A DNA stretch of 64,000 bases, taken from the NCBI GenBank assembly GCA_964426675.1, contig CAYRRM010000012.1:10288-74287 (forward strand), in the 5' to 3' direction. Positions 35,747 to 44,201 of this stretch are shown in pieces (positions within the stretch are counted from its first letter, which is position 1; every line of letters starts with the position of its first letter). Below the pieces are notes generated by a model. The model had not been told where the DNA came from, did no database searches, and saw only the letters and a program-made list of their open reading frames with translations. Source of the stretch: DYMC01 sp035406705 (GTDB lineage Bacteria > Verrucomicrobiota > Lentisphaeria > Victivallales > GWF2-50-93). The position numbers and the translations under genes were made by a program.

Positions 35747-37221
35747 GGACAAAAAAAATAGTAAAAATAATCCTGTATTTAGTTTTGGTATTGGCTTTTG
35801 TTTTTGCTTCGGGATATTTCCTTTTATCAAAGAAGAAAAAAAATAAAGATAAATCTGTTGATAGTTATTTTACAGTAAAGAGAGGAGACTTACCTATTGG
35901 CGTTTTTTTGTCAGGAACTATTAATGCTAAAAAAAAACATAAGCTATCTCTTGAAGCAAATATAAAAACCACTCTTACATGGATTGTTCCTGAGACAAGC
36001 TCAGTAAAGGCTGGAGATATTGTTGCAAAATTCGAAACAGATGATTTAGATCAGAAAATTGAGGAATTAGAGCTTTCTCTTCAAAACCTTTTGAAGGAAA
36101 AAGAAATAGCACTGGAAGAAATTAGAATCCAGAAAAGTGTAAATGAAGCTCAGATAAAAATAGCGAAGGATAACTTGAGTGAAGCGCAGGAAGCTTTCCT
36201 GAAGTATCGCAAATTAGAAGGGCCTAAACAACAAGACACACAAACTGTAAAAGTAGAAGAGGCTGAAAAATTACTTGAAGAGGCTAAAAAAAATTATGAG
36301 GACGCTCTTGCAACATTTAAGGAAACTGTTTTTATGTCTGAAGACGAAAAAAAGAAGGAATTGGATAAGCTGAATTCCCTTGAAAAAAAAGTTCAAACTG
36401 AACAAATAAACTATAATAATGCTATTTTAGATCGCAAAATACTTGAGAGATTTACATATCCTAATACTCTTTCCCAGCTTTTAAATAAGGTTGAACAGGA
36501 AAAATTAAATCTTGAAAAAACTATTGTAACGGCTAATTCACAGCTTCTTCAGAAAGAAAATCAACTCGCAAAAATAGAAGCTCAAATTAAAAAAGTTCAA
36601 TACGACCTTGAGAAACATAAAAGTTATCGCCCTATGATGGAATTAGTTTCTCCAGTTGATGGAGTAGTAATCTATTCAGATCCAGATAGGCGTTGGGGAC
36701 CTCAGGAAATCAAAGTTGGGATGGAGATAAGACCAAGAGATATTATTGTTACTATCCCTGAAATGAGTGCTCTCGTGGCTGACTTTGATTTACCAGAGCA
36801 ATACAGGGCAAAGGTGAAAGTTGGTGATAAAGTTATTATTCAACCGGATTCTATTCCTGGTTTAAAAATAGAAGGTATTCTTTCTTCAATAGCACCTACA
36901 CCGATAAATCAGATCCTCTGGGATAGAAATTCTCCCAAAATATTTCCTTCTAAGATTGAGTTTAATGAGAATCACAATAAACTTGTAAGTGGAATGAGCG
37001 TAAAAGTTGAAATTATAACCGATATACTGAAGGATATTCTTTTTATTCCGATTGAAGCTGTTTTTGATGAAGGGGGGAAATTTTTTGTATATCTTAAGAC
37101 AGATTCATCTCCTGAAGTAAGGGAAATAAAGATAGGCTCTTCTAATGAATTTTATGTCGAAATAAAAAATGGTCTGAAAGAAGGTGATGTGGTGTGCCTT
37201 TTCAGACCATATCAAAATTAG
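35743..37221 (+). CDS. MacA/HlyD-type periplasmic adaptor protein
   Basis: A 492-residue membrane-fusion protein with an N-terminal anchor (about 8-26). A first lipoyl half (KKHKLSLEANIKTTLTWIVPET) is followed by a long coiled-coil hairpin (about 105-300). The second lipoyl half is MELVSPVDGVVIYSD, and beta-barrel and membrane-proximal domains follow to the end (VSGMSVKVEIIT, LFIPIEAVFDEGGKFFVYL). The hairpin is unusually long, about 100 residues per arm. The start is GTG inside GTGA, overlapping the secretin stop. It would link the inner-membrane ABC transporter to the secretin. Confidence 0.92.
   Translation: MRTKKIVKIILYLVLVLAFVFASGYFLLSKKKKNKDKSVDSYFTVKRGDLPIGVFLSGTINAKKKHKLSLEANIKTTLTWIVPETSSVKAGDIVAKFETDDLDQKIEELELSLQNLLKEKEIALEEIRIQKSVNEAQIKIAKDNLSEAQEAFLKYRKLEGPKQQDTQTVKVEEAEKLLEEAKKNYEDALATFKETVFMSEDEKKKELDKLNSLEKKVQTEQINYNNAILDRKILERFTYPNTLSQLLNKVEQEKLNLEKTIVTANSQLLQKENQLAKIEAQIKKVQYDLEKHKSYRPMMELVSPVDGVVIYSDPDRRWGPQEIKVGMEIRPRDIIVTIPEMSALVADFDLPEQYRAKVKVGDKVIIQPDSIPGLKIEGILSSIAPTPINQILWDRNSPKIFPSKIEFNENHNKLVSGMSVKVEIITDILKDILFIPIEAVFDEGGKFFVYLKTDSSPEVREIKIGSSNEFYVEIKNGLKEGDVVCLFRPYQN
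37171..37208 (+). repeat. Inverted repeat at the adaptor-ATPase junction
   Basis: GGTCTGAAA (37171-37179) and TTTCAGACC (37200-37208) are perfect 9-bp arms around 20 nt. The hairpin ends 13 bases before the adaptor stop codon and 33 bases before the ATPase start. It could affect translation coupling or mRNA stability. There is no U-run for a terminator. Confidence 0.5.
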
Positions 37222-37241
37222 TTCCTAAATTTTGGTCTTAT

Positions 37242-37919
37242 ATGACAAGCGTAGTAGTAATGAAGGAATTGCATAAGAGTTATCCAGTTGGAGAGGGTAT
37301 TTTACATGTTCTTAAAGGAATTAATATTACTATAAACGAGGGAGAATTCGTTGGAATAATGGGAGCATCAGGTTCAGGAAAATCAACTTTATTAAATATT
37401 ATAGGACTTCTTGATGTTCCAAGTTCAGGCTCTTATAAAATACGTTTAAGGGAAGTAAGTGGCTTATCGGATGATGAACTTGCAGAGCTCAGAAATTCAT
37501 ATATTGGTTTTATTTTCCAGAGTTTTAATCTTTTTCCACACCTAACAGTTCAAGAAAATATTGAAGTACCATTAGTTTATGCAGGGATTCCTGCTTCAGA
37601 GAGACATAAAATATCTGTTGAAAAAGCGGAGAAAGTAGGACTTAAGAAGCGTTTAAATCACCGTCCGACTCAACTTTCTGGAGGAGAGTGTCAAAGGGTA
37701 GCAATAGCTCGAGCGCTAAGTAATAATCCATCATTTCTTCTTGCAGATGAACCTACAGGAAATCTTGATGAAAAGACTGGAAATGAAATAATGGAGATAT
37801 TTAAAGACCTCCACAAAAATCATAAAACTACTATAATTATGGTTACTCACAATCCCGAATTGACTTCATACTTTGATAGGGTGATTTATTTAAAAGATGG
37901 ATTGGTAGAAAATGCTTAA
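37242..37919 (+). CDS. MacB/LolD-type ABC transporter ATPase
   Basis: Energises the permease encoded next. Walker A GASGSGKST, LSGGECQRVAIARAL signature and LLADEPTGNLDEKTG Walker B are complete. The Q-loop region is FIFQSFNLFPHLTVQEN. The frame is open from a GTG at 37194, but the usual N-terminus of this family (MTSVVVMKELHKSY) starts at ATG 37242, giving 225 residues. The 3' end overlaps the permease gene by eight bases. Confidence 0.93.
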   Translation: MTSVVVMKELHKSYPVGEGILHVLKGINITINEGEFVGIMGASGSGKSTLLNIIGLLDVPSSGSYKIRLREVSGLSDDELAELRNSYIGFIFQSFNLFPHLTVQENIEVPLVYAGIPASERHKISVEKAEKVGLKKRLNHRPTQLSGGECQRVAIARALSNNPSFLLADEPTGNLDEKTGNEIMEIFKDLHKNHKTTIIMVTHNPELTSYFDRVIYLKDGLVENA

Positions 37920-39187
37920 ATATGATTTAATAAGACTTTCATTTCACAATATATTCCTTCACAAGGTGCGTTCTTCCCTGACATCTTTAGGAATAATCTT
38001 CGGTGTTGGAAGTGTAATTTCAATGCTTGCAATTTCGGAGGGAGCAAAACGTGAATCACTCTCTCAGATTGAGGCGATGGGGACAGATAAAATTATGTTA
38101 TTCAGTAGAAAAGCTCCTGTCAGTTTGTCTTCAGGCTCTTCAGACAGTGGAATGGTTCAGCAATATGGAATTACTGAATCGGACTTATCATCAATAAAAA
38201 ATTTTGAAAATGTGTCAGGAGTTACGACTGGACGTAACGCAAGAAAAAAAATAATGCGTGGAGTTACCCCCATAAGGGCAAAGGTTATTGCGGCCTCCAG
38301 CACATTTATGAAAGATGCAAAGTTGAATATTTTGGAAGGTAGATGGTTTCAAACTGTAGATAGAAAGAACCTTTTACCGGTATGCGTAATAGGGAAAACA
38401 CTAAAAAAATCACTTTTTCCTCTCAGTAGAAAGAATATAATAGGCGAAACTATAAGAGTTGAAAATAATGTATTTAAGATTATTGGAGTTGTAGAGAACA
38501 CAGCTGGCACGGAGTTACCAGAACTCGGTAGTCCAAATGATATGTTAATTATTCCTCAAGAGACTTCAGATGCTATTTTTGGGAGAAATTCATACACAAT
38601 GCGTTCTTCAAGGCAATTTGATATCGAGGACGTTGATTATGATTTACTTATAATTACAGTTAAAGACCTATCTTTTATAGATAACACAGCAAAAAGGATA
38701 AAAAGTTATATGGAAAAAACTCATAAAATTGAGGATTGGGGTATATTAGTGCCATATGAATTATTAAAACAAAGAGAAAAAACACAAAATATTTTTACTC
38801 TGATAATGAGTTCAATTGCTGGTATATCTCTGCTTGTCGGAGGAATAGGTATTATGAATATAATGTTGGCGAATGTTTATGAAAGAAGGAAAGAAATAGG
38901 TACAAGAATGGCTCTCGGAGCAAAGAAAAAAGACATCCTGTATCAATTCCTTGTCGAAACAATAGTCCTNNNNNNNNNNTACCTTAAGTGGAGGTATTGT
39001 AGGGGTTATTATTGGAGTTTTCATCTCAGAGATTGTCACTTATTATGCAGAATGGAGTGTCATCTATACCTTCTGGAGTTTTACATTATCATTTGTTATT
39101 TCTACGATAGTTGGAATTGTGTTTGGAACATATCCTGCATGGAAAGCTTCTCAACAAAATCCTATTGAAATTCTCAGGACTGAATAA
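37912..39187 (+). CDS. MacB-type FtsX permease, interrupted by an assembly gap
   Basis: N-terminal cytoplasmic/first-helix part VRSSLTSLGIIFGVGSVISM, then a MacB periplasmic domain (about 50-270), then three C-terminal helices. The run of Ns (38970-38979) falls inside helix three. The frame before the gap ends at VETIV; after the gap the correct frame resumes with TLSGGIVGVIIGVFISE and ends in AWKASQQNPIEILRTE at TAA 39187. The uninterrupted reading through the Ns gives a false C-terminus. If no bases are missing, the junction reads VETIVLTLSGG, which fits the family exactly. It forms the exporter with the ATPase, the adaptor and probably the secretin. Confidence 0.88.
38970..38979. other. 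Assembly gap (10 Ns)
   Basis: Ten undetermined bases inside the permease gene. The flanking reading frames show that the true number of missing bases is a multiple of three, and zero fits best. Confidence 0.9.
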
Positions 39188-39199
39188 TCCTGGTATAAA

Positions 39200-39664
39200 T
39201 TAAAAAATGTCGCTTTGATATGTTCCAGAAAGATATTCACCGTAATAACGGATTTTTATTTCATCTTCATTATATAATTCAGATATCAAATCTTTTATTG
39301 AAATTACAGCGATCAGTTTTTTATTAGATACAATTGGCAGATGACTGATTTTATTTTTTATCATTACATTTAATGCGTACTGCAGTGAGTCATTTTCGCT
39401 TGCAACAATAAGATTTTTAGTCATAAGTTCATATATTTTTATTTTTGTAATATCATCGTATTTACATAGAGATGAAATAATATCCGAATCGCTTAAGATA
39501 CCGGTATAGTTTTTTTCCTGGTTGTTGTTTGAACTTTGATAGACAAGGATTACACCAATTTTTTTTTCACACATCAATTTTGCAGCTTCTTTTATATATG
39601 CATCTTCTGGTAAGTCAATAATTTCGCAATTGCTTTTTTCAGAAAGGAGTTTAGATATTCTCAT
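39200..39664 (-). CDS. CBS-domain pair protein
   Basis: A 154-residue cytoplasmic protein made of two CBS domains (about 10-75 and 80-145), a module that usually binds adenosine nucleotides. The N-terminal repeat shows DAYIKEAAKLMCEKKIGVILV and GILSDSDII; the second shows SLQYALNVMIKNKISHLPIV and AVISIKDLI. There is no fused effector domain. Its ATG shares one base with the stop of the upstream lipoprotein gene. Function unknown beyond ligand sensing. Confidence 0.9.
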   Translation of the reverse strand: MRISKLLSEKSNCEIIDLPEDAYIKEAAKLMCEKKIGVILVYQSSNNNQEKNYTGILSDSDIISSLCKYDDITKIKIYELMTKNLIVASENDSLQYALNVMIKNKISHLPIVSNKKLIAVISIKDLISELYNEDEIKIRYYGEYLSGTYQSDIF

Positions 39665-40209
39665 TAGTTATTTTTTCCTCCAGCTATAATTTTATTTTTA
39701 ATCTCTTCAATTAATTGATTGCTAAGTTCTGACATAGTTTCTGCTATTGCAGAAGGCTCTGCGACTTCAATTTTTTTGCTTTTATCAAATTTTTCCCATT
39801 TTTCACTATTGTAGTTTATAGAATATAAAACAGAGAGACAAACCAGATTTTTCCTCGTATCAAATTCAAATTTCAAAATTTTAACTCTCAACGAAGGTGC
39901 ATTATTTTCTTCCTTGAAAGCCGTTTTTAATTTAGCATATAACATATTTTCAGGTAAGGCGGCCCATTTATTAAATTCGTCCTTTTCAATTTCGGTATCG
40001 CTAATTCTATATGTAAAGTTATGTTTTGAGGAACTTAGATTCTCTATATTAGCAACTCGCAGAGAGTATTCACTCGGAGCAGATAAGCCAATATCGAAAA
40101 TACGTGTTCTACGAAATGGCTCTGTTGAGAGGAAACACGAATTTAAAATTATAATTATGAAAATAGAGGGAGAAAAAACTTTTATAGTTTTTTTCAAAAA
40201 ACCTGGCAT
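39664..40209 (-). CDS. ABC-type transport auxiliary lipoprotein (PqiC-like)
   Basis: A 181-residue lipoprotein: signal peptide, lipobox LNSC (lipidated Cys25), then the ABC_trans_aux pattern with YSLRVANIENLSSSKHNFTYRI, KDEFNKWAALPENMLYAKL and a C-terminal EPSAIAETMSELSNQLIEEI. In known systems such proteins (PqiC, or the lipoprotein of MCE transporters) work with MlaD/MCE proteins in lipid transport across the periplasm. No MCE gene is in the window, and the partner gene here encodes a CBS protein. Confidence 0.82.
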   Translation of the reverse strand: MPGFLKKTIKVFSPSIFIIIILNSCFLSTEPFRRTRIFDIGLSAPSEYSLRVANIENLSSSKHNFTYRISDTEIEKDEFNKWAALPENMLYAKLKTAFKEENNAPSLRVKILKFEFDTRKNLVCLSVLYSINYNSEKWEKFDKSKKIEVAEPSAIAETMSELSNQLIEEIKNKIIAGGKNN

Positions 40210-40282
40210 AATTTACTCCACTTTCTAAGGTACAATATATCGATAATTTTTTAAAGCAAAGAGAAATTAAACAAAAGCTCTA

Positions 40283-40732
40283 TTATTGTTTTAATTCAAA
40301 ACTATCAAGAATAATTGTTACAGGTCCATCATTTTCAAGACAAATTTTCATATCGGCGCCGAAAACCCCTGTTTTTACTGGTGCGAATTTCGCAATTTCA
40401 TTAACAAACTTTTCATAAAGAGGAACTGCTTTATCAGGTGGAGCAGCTAGACTGTAGCTTGGCCTACGTCCGCGTCTGGCATCAGCAAAAAGTGTAAATT
40501 GAGAAACAACCATAACCTCTCCCTTTATGTCAGTTACCGATAAATTCATTTTTCCATTTTCATCATCAAATATTCGAAGATTTATACATTTTAATGCTAG
40601 CGTTATTGGTTCAGAGTCAGTGTCGTAAACGGAAATACCAAGAAGTATTAGTAACCCTTTTGAAATAGAAGAATGTATTTTAGAATTAATTTTAACTTCA
40701 GCATTGTTGACTCTTTGAATGACTGCTTTCAT
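40283..40732 (-). CDS. dtd: D-aminoacyl-tRNA deacylase
   Basis: Removes D-amino acids (and glycine from tRNA-Ala) from mischarged tRNAs. The 149-residue length is typical. The substrate-selecting motif SQFTLFADARRGRRPSYSLA and the cross-subunit NDGPVTIILDS (the Gly-cisPro region) are present. Single gene, 73 bases before the lipoprotein gene. A palindrome copy is at 40382-40394. Confidence 0.96.
   Translation of the reverse strand: MKAVIQRVNNAEVKINSKIHSSISKGLLILLGISVYDTDSEPITLALKCINLRIFDDENGKMNLSVTDIKGEVMVVSQFTLFADARRGRRPSYSLAAPPDKAVPLYEKFVNEIAKFAPVKTGVFGADMKICLENDGPVTIILDSFELKQ
40382..40394. repeat. TGCGA-N3-TCGCA palindrome, copy 13
   Basis: Spacer ATT on the plus strand. In dtd it is read as Ala-Lys-Phe-Ala (GCG phase). 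Confidence 0.85.
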
Positions 40733-40886
40733 TATATTCCTTTATTTTTTTTGCCAAAGTTTCAAAAGCTAATATGGATATTTCAAAAATCAAGACAAAT
40801 AAAAATCTTACTTGATTATTTCAGTTTTTATTTTATTTTTCTTATTCATATTATTACGTATAAATAAAAAACTTAAAGAAAAATTC

Positions 40887-41804
40887 ATGGAAAAAATTGC
40901 TATAATAGGATCGGGACCAGCTGGTTATACCGCTGCCATATATGCCTCCAGAGCATTACTACAGCCAATTTTAATAACAGGTTCATTGCCAGGAGGGCAG
41001 TTAACCCAAACAACAGATATAGAAAATTATCCGGCTTATCCAGACGCAATAAGCGGATTTGAATTAATGGAAGCCTTCAAGAAACAAGCAGAAAAATTTG
41101 GAACGAGGATTGTCTTTGATAATGTTGAATCTGTTGAATTGAAAAATGGTGGGCCACATAAGTTATTACTTGCCAATGGAGAGGAAATCATAACTAAAGC
41201 CCTTATAATTGCTACCGGAGCGTCGCCTAAATGGCTTGGACTTGAATCAGAAAAAAGATTTATGGCAAAAGGTGTTTCAGCTTGTGCTACGTGTGATGGT
41301 GCATTTTTCAAAGGACAAAACGTGGTAGTAGTAGGTGGAGGGGATACGGCTATGGAAGAGGCTATCTTTTTAACACGTTTTGCTTCTAAAGTTTATGTCG
41401 TTCATCGTAGAGACAAACTCCGTGCTTCTAAAATAATGGCAGAGCGAGCAATGAAAAATCCCAAAATAGAATTTATATGGAATTCAGTGGTTATTGATAT
41501 ATTTGGTGAAAATCAAGTAGAAGGGGTAATAGTTAAAAACGTCCTTTCTAACCAGGTGTCCGAAATCAAAGTTAATGGATATTTTGCCGCGTTAGGACAT
41601 ACTCCAAATACATCTATCTTCAAAGGAATGCTTGAAATGGATGAATATGGATATATAATCACAAAAGAACCGGGGACAAGAACAAATATAAATGGAGTTT
41701 TTGCTGCAGGAGATTGCGCTGATAAAATCTTCAGACAGGCTATAACGGCGGCAGGGATGGGTTGTAAAGCAGCTATTGAGGCAGAGCGATGGCTTGAAAA
41801 TTGA
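40887..41804 (+). CDS. trxB: Thioredoxin reductase
   Basis: NADPH-dependent flavoprotein that reduces thioredoxin; it could also supply electrons to the ArsC reductase. FAD-binding GSGPAGYTAAIYA at the N-terminus, redox pair C133-A-T-C136, NADPH-binding VVVGGGDTAMEEA followed by VVHRRDKLRAS, and the C-terminal AAGDCADKIFRQAITAAG. I place the start at ATG 40887 (305 residues), the normal family N-terminus. The frame opens at 40812, but that adds a hydrophobic stretch unlike the family. The next gene follows 21 bases later. Confidence 0.95.
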   Translation: MEKIAIIGSGPAGYTAAIYASRALLQPILITGSLPGGQLTQTTDIENYPAYPDAISGFELMEAFKKQAEKFGTRIVFDNVESVELKNGGPHKLLLANGEEIITKALIIATGASPKWLGLESEKRFMAKGVSACATCDGAFFKGQNVVVVGGGDTAMEEAIFLTRFASKVYVVHRRDKLRASKIMAERAMKNPKIEFIWNSVVIDIFGENQVEGVIVKNVLSNQVSEIKVNGYFAALGHTPNTSIFKGMLEMDEYGYIITKEPGTRTNINGVFAAGDCADKIFRQAITAAGMGCKAAIEAERWLEN

Positions 41805-41825
41805 GAATATCAAAATAAAAATATT

Positions 41826-42503
41826 ATGTCAAAAACAAAAGAAACACAGATTTTTCAGAAAATTAAAAGGACAATAAATATTTTGTCAATTGGCAGGACG
41901 GAAACAAAGACTAAAAAACTCCATCCTGATAGTCCCAGTGTAATGAATATACCGGCATTGATGGGAAAAAGAGATGCCCTTTATGAAAAAGCTATGAATA
42001 TCTTAAAAACTGATATAATCCAACTTCCAATAAATGAACGCAGCAAAAAATATGAACAAGCTTTTCTATTTTTGATTTCGGGAATTGAAACGAGCAGGCA
42101 AATACATTTTCACGATGAATTAAAAAATAAAGAGCAATACAAAAATTCCCAACTTGATCACTATATGATATTTCTCGCTGATACAGTTCAGACGACTCTT
42201 ACGTTGTGTAATCACCAATTAGTCTTCTATATTGAGAAAGAGAATGTAAAGAATCTTATTGGTAAACAGGGCTTTGATGAGGTAGAGAAAGAGGATATCA
42301 TATTTTCTGAAAGTGAAAAAAAAGTTTTTGAATGTATAAAAACTCTTATTCAGAAAAGTGAAAATTCCCTGACTAAGTATCGAGAAATAATGAAACGTTC
42401 TATGACGAAGGAAGATGAGAGTAGATATAAAAAAGCATTTATTCAATTTTTGGCTGAGCCTTTACATTCACCTGAAATATCATCCTCAAAACAAAATAAG
42501 TAA
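41826..42503 (+). CDS. Hypothetical protein, helical
   Basis: A 225-residue soluble, charged, mainly helical protein (for example KRDALYEKAMNILKTDI and SENSLTKYREIMKRSM) with no signal peptide, membrane segment or motif that I recognise. It lies 21 bases after trxB on the same strand and is probably co-transcribed. It has normal codon usage for the window and no obvious start alternative. Confidence 0.65.
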   Translation: MSKTKETQIFQKIKRTINILSIGRTETKTKKLHPDSPSVMNIPALMGKRDALYEKAMNILKTDIIQLPINERSKKYEQAFLFLISGIETSRQIHFHDELKNKEQYKNSQLDHYMIFLADTVQTTLTLCNHQLVFYIEKENVKNLIGKQGFDEVEKEDIIFSESEKKVFECIKTLIQKSENSLTKYREIMKRSMTKEDESRYKKAFIQFLAEPLHSPEISSSKQNK

Positions 42504-42715
42504 TTTATTTCTGGATTTTTTATCATTTTATCAATGAGCAGAGTGAGAAAATGATTTCTCGAATCTAACTGCACGGGAAAATATTCTAAGATTCAAAGTT
42601 TTTATAACTATAAATTTGAAATATATATAATTTGCTTTAATCTTTGTTGGAAAAGTTATATCATTGCTTATTGATAAAGATCTTTGTGCAGGACTAGAAA
42701 AAAATAAAATAAGTA

Positions 42716-43441
42716 TCAGGAAATTTTCCCAAAACTGATATCGAGTTGGTCTTTGTTTTTTATATCTATAATTTTCCCGTCTTCAAGGTAAACGACTCTG
42801 TCTGAAGCTGCAAGCATTTTGTGGTCGTGAGTAGCGCTTATGACGGTTACTCCTAATTTATCTTTTAGTGATTTGAGAGTATTTATAAGGTCTTCTCCAG
42901 TTTTAAGGTCCAAATTGCCCGTTGGTTCATCGGCGAGAAGAATGGATGGAGTGTTAGCTAGTGCTCTTGCGACCGCGACGCGTTGTTGTTGTCCGCCGGA
43001 TAGTTGTCCTGGTAAATGGTCAAATCTTGAGTCAAGTCCGATTTGTGAAAGTATTTCTTCTGCGCGTTTTCTTGCTTCGTTATCAGGGATACCGCTGAAT
43101 GTCATTGGTAACATTACATTTTCAACAGCAGTCATTACTGGTATCAGGTTAAAAGTTTGAAAAATGTATCCTATTTTTTTGCATCTTACATAGGCGAGTT
43201 GTTTTTGATTCATTTTATCAAGGCGCATACCATCAATAAGAACTTCGCCTTCGCTTGGCATATCGAGCCCTCCAATCATATTAAATAGAGTTGATTTTCC
43301 GCTGCCTGAAGGTCCCATTATAGAGATGTATTCTCCTTTTTTTATTTCGAGGGAAACACCAGCTAAAGCCCATACAGTTTCTTCTTTGAGATTATAGGAT
43401 TTTTTTACATTTTTTATGGAGATTATAATATCATTTGACAT
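42716..43441 (-). CDS. ABC transporter ATPase (MacB/LolD type), first of two
   Basis: A 241-residue ATPase with Walker A GPSGSGKST, Q-loop YIFQTFNLIPVMTAVENVML, signature LSGGQQQRVAVARAL and Walker B ILLADEPTGNLDLKTG. It is the last gene of the eight-gene membrane module and overlaps the paralogous ATPase gene by 11 bases. A 67-bp stretch around Walker A is almost identical at DNA level to the paralogue. With two ATPases and FtsX-type permeases upstream it probably forms a heterodimeric motor. Confidence 0.92.
   Translation of the reverse strand: MSNDIIISIKNVKKSYNLKEETVWALAGVSLEIKKGEYISIMGPSGSGKSTLFNMIGGLDMPSEGEVLIDGMRLDKMNQKQLAYVRCKKIGYIFQTFNLIPVMTAVENVMLPMTFSGIPDNEARKRAEEILSQIGLDSRFDHLPGQLSGGQQQRVAVARALANTPSILLADEPTGNLDLKTGEDLINTLKSLKDKLGVTVISATHDHKMLAASDRVVYLEDGKIIDIKNKDQLDISFGKIS
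43261..43327 (-). repeat. Near-identical DNA patch shared by the two tandem ATPase genes, copy A
   Basis: Differs from copy B (43982-44048) at one of 67 positions and covers the Walker A region, while the rest of the two genes is clearly diverged. Confidence 0.8.
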
Positions 43442-44195
43442 TTAATTTTCCTTCTTTTATGTCAAGTTCATAACGTTTTTGGAATTTTTCAATTTTCCCA
43501 TCTCTTACCCATGCGATTCTATCTGATATATCAAGCATTTTATAGTCGTGAGTGGCTGTAATTATTGTAACTTTTTGAGTTAGATTAATTTCCTTTAAGA
43601 GTTCAATTATTTGAAGACCTGTTTTTTTATCGAGATTTGCTGTTGGTTCATCTGCAAGTACTATTGAAGGATCATTTGCGAGTGCCCTTGCGATAGCAAC
43701 ACGTTGTTGCTGCCCTCCGGACATTTCTAACGGTTTATGTAATATTCTTTCACCTAATCCTACTCTTTTTAATAGTTCTGCTGCTTTGTCTTGAGCATCT
43801 GATTGTTGGATTCCTGCAAATGTCATTGGAAGCATTACATTGTCAAGGGCGGTTGCAACTGTAATTAAATTATATGTTTGGAATATATATCCTACTTTGT
43901 GACATCTGAGCCATGCTAATTCGATTGGATTTAGAGCAGCTATATCTACTTCATCGATATAAATTCTGCCTTCATTAGGTTTATCGAGCCCTCCAATCAT
44001 GTTAAATAGAGTTGATTTTCCGCTGCCTGAAGGTCCCATTATAGAGATATATTCGCCACGTTTTACAGAAAAATTTACTCCGTTCAAAGCATAAACGGGG
44101 TGAGACCCCATCATATAAATTTTTTTTACGTTAATAGCTCTTACTACATAAGCGGATAGCAATTCATCATATTTTGTATTTTGATTATTATTCAT
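43431..44195 (-). CDS. ABC transporter ATPase (MacB/LolD type), second of two
   Basis: A 254-residue paralogue of the next gene in the operon: Walker A GPSGSGKST, Q-loop YIFQTYNLITVATALDNVML, signature MSGGQQQRVAIARAL and Walker B VLADEPTANLDKKTG. All catalytic motifs are intact in both paralogues, so neither is a dead subunit. The N-terminal 18 residues extend beyond the usual family start. Six bases separate it from the FtsX gene upstream. Confidence 0.92.
   Translation of the reverse strand: MNNNQNTKYDELLSAYVVRAINVKKIYMMGSHPVYALNGVNFSVKRGEYISIMGPSGSGKSTLFNMIGGLDKPNEGRIYIDEVDIAALNPIELAWLRCHKVGYIFQTYNLITVATALDNVMLPMTFAGIQQSDAQDKAAELLKRVGLGERILHKPLEMSGGQQQRVAIARALANDPSIVLADEPTANLDKKTGLQIIELLKEINLTQKVTIITATHDYKMLDISDRIAWVRDGKIEKFQKRYELDIKEGKLNVK
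43982..44048 (-). repeat. Near-identical DNA patch shared by the two tandem ATPase genes, copy B
   Basis: Partner of 43261-43327 at an offset of 721 bp, with one mismatch (A/G at 43280 versus 44001). Silent positions are conserved as well. Confidence 0.8.
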
Positions 44196-44201
44196 ATTTT
44201 T

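Noticed and set aside
38980..39168. The C-terminus read straight through the Ns in the permease gene
   Set aside because: It yields a Cys/Tyr/Trp-rich tail unlike any FtsX protein; the correct frame, one base over, gives a typical third helix, fourth helix and AWKASQQNPIEILRTE.
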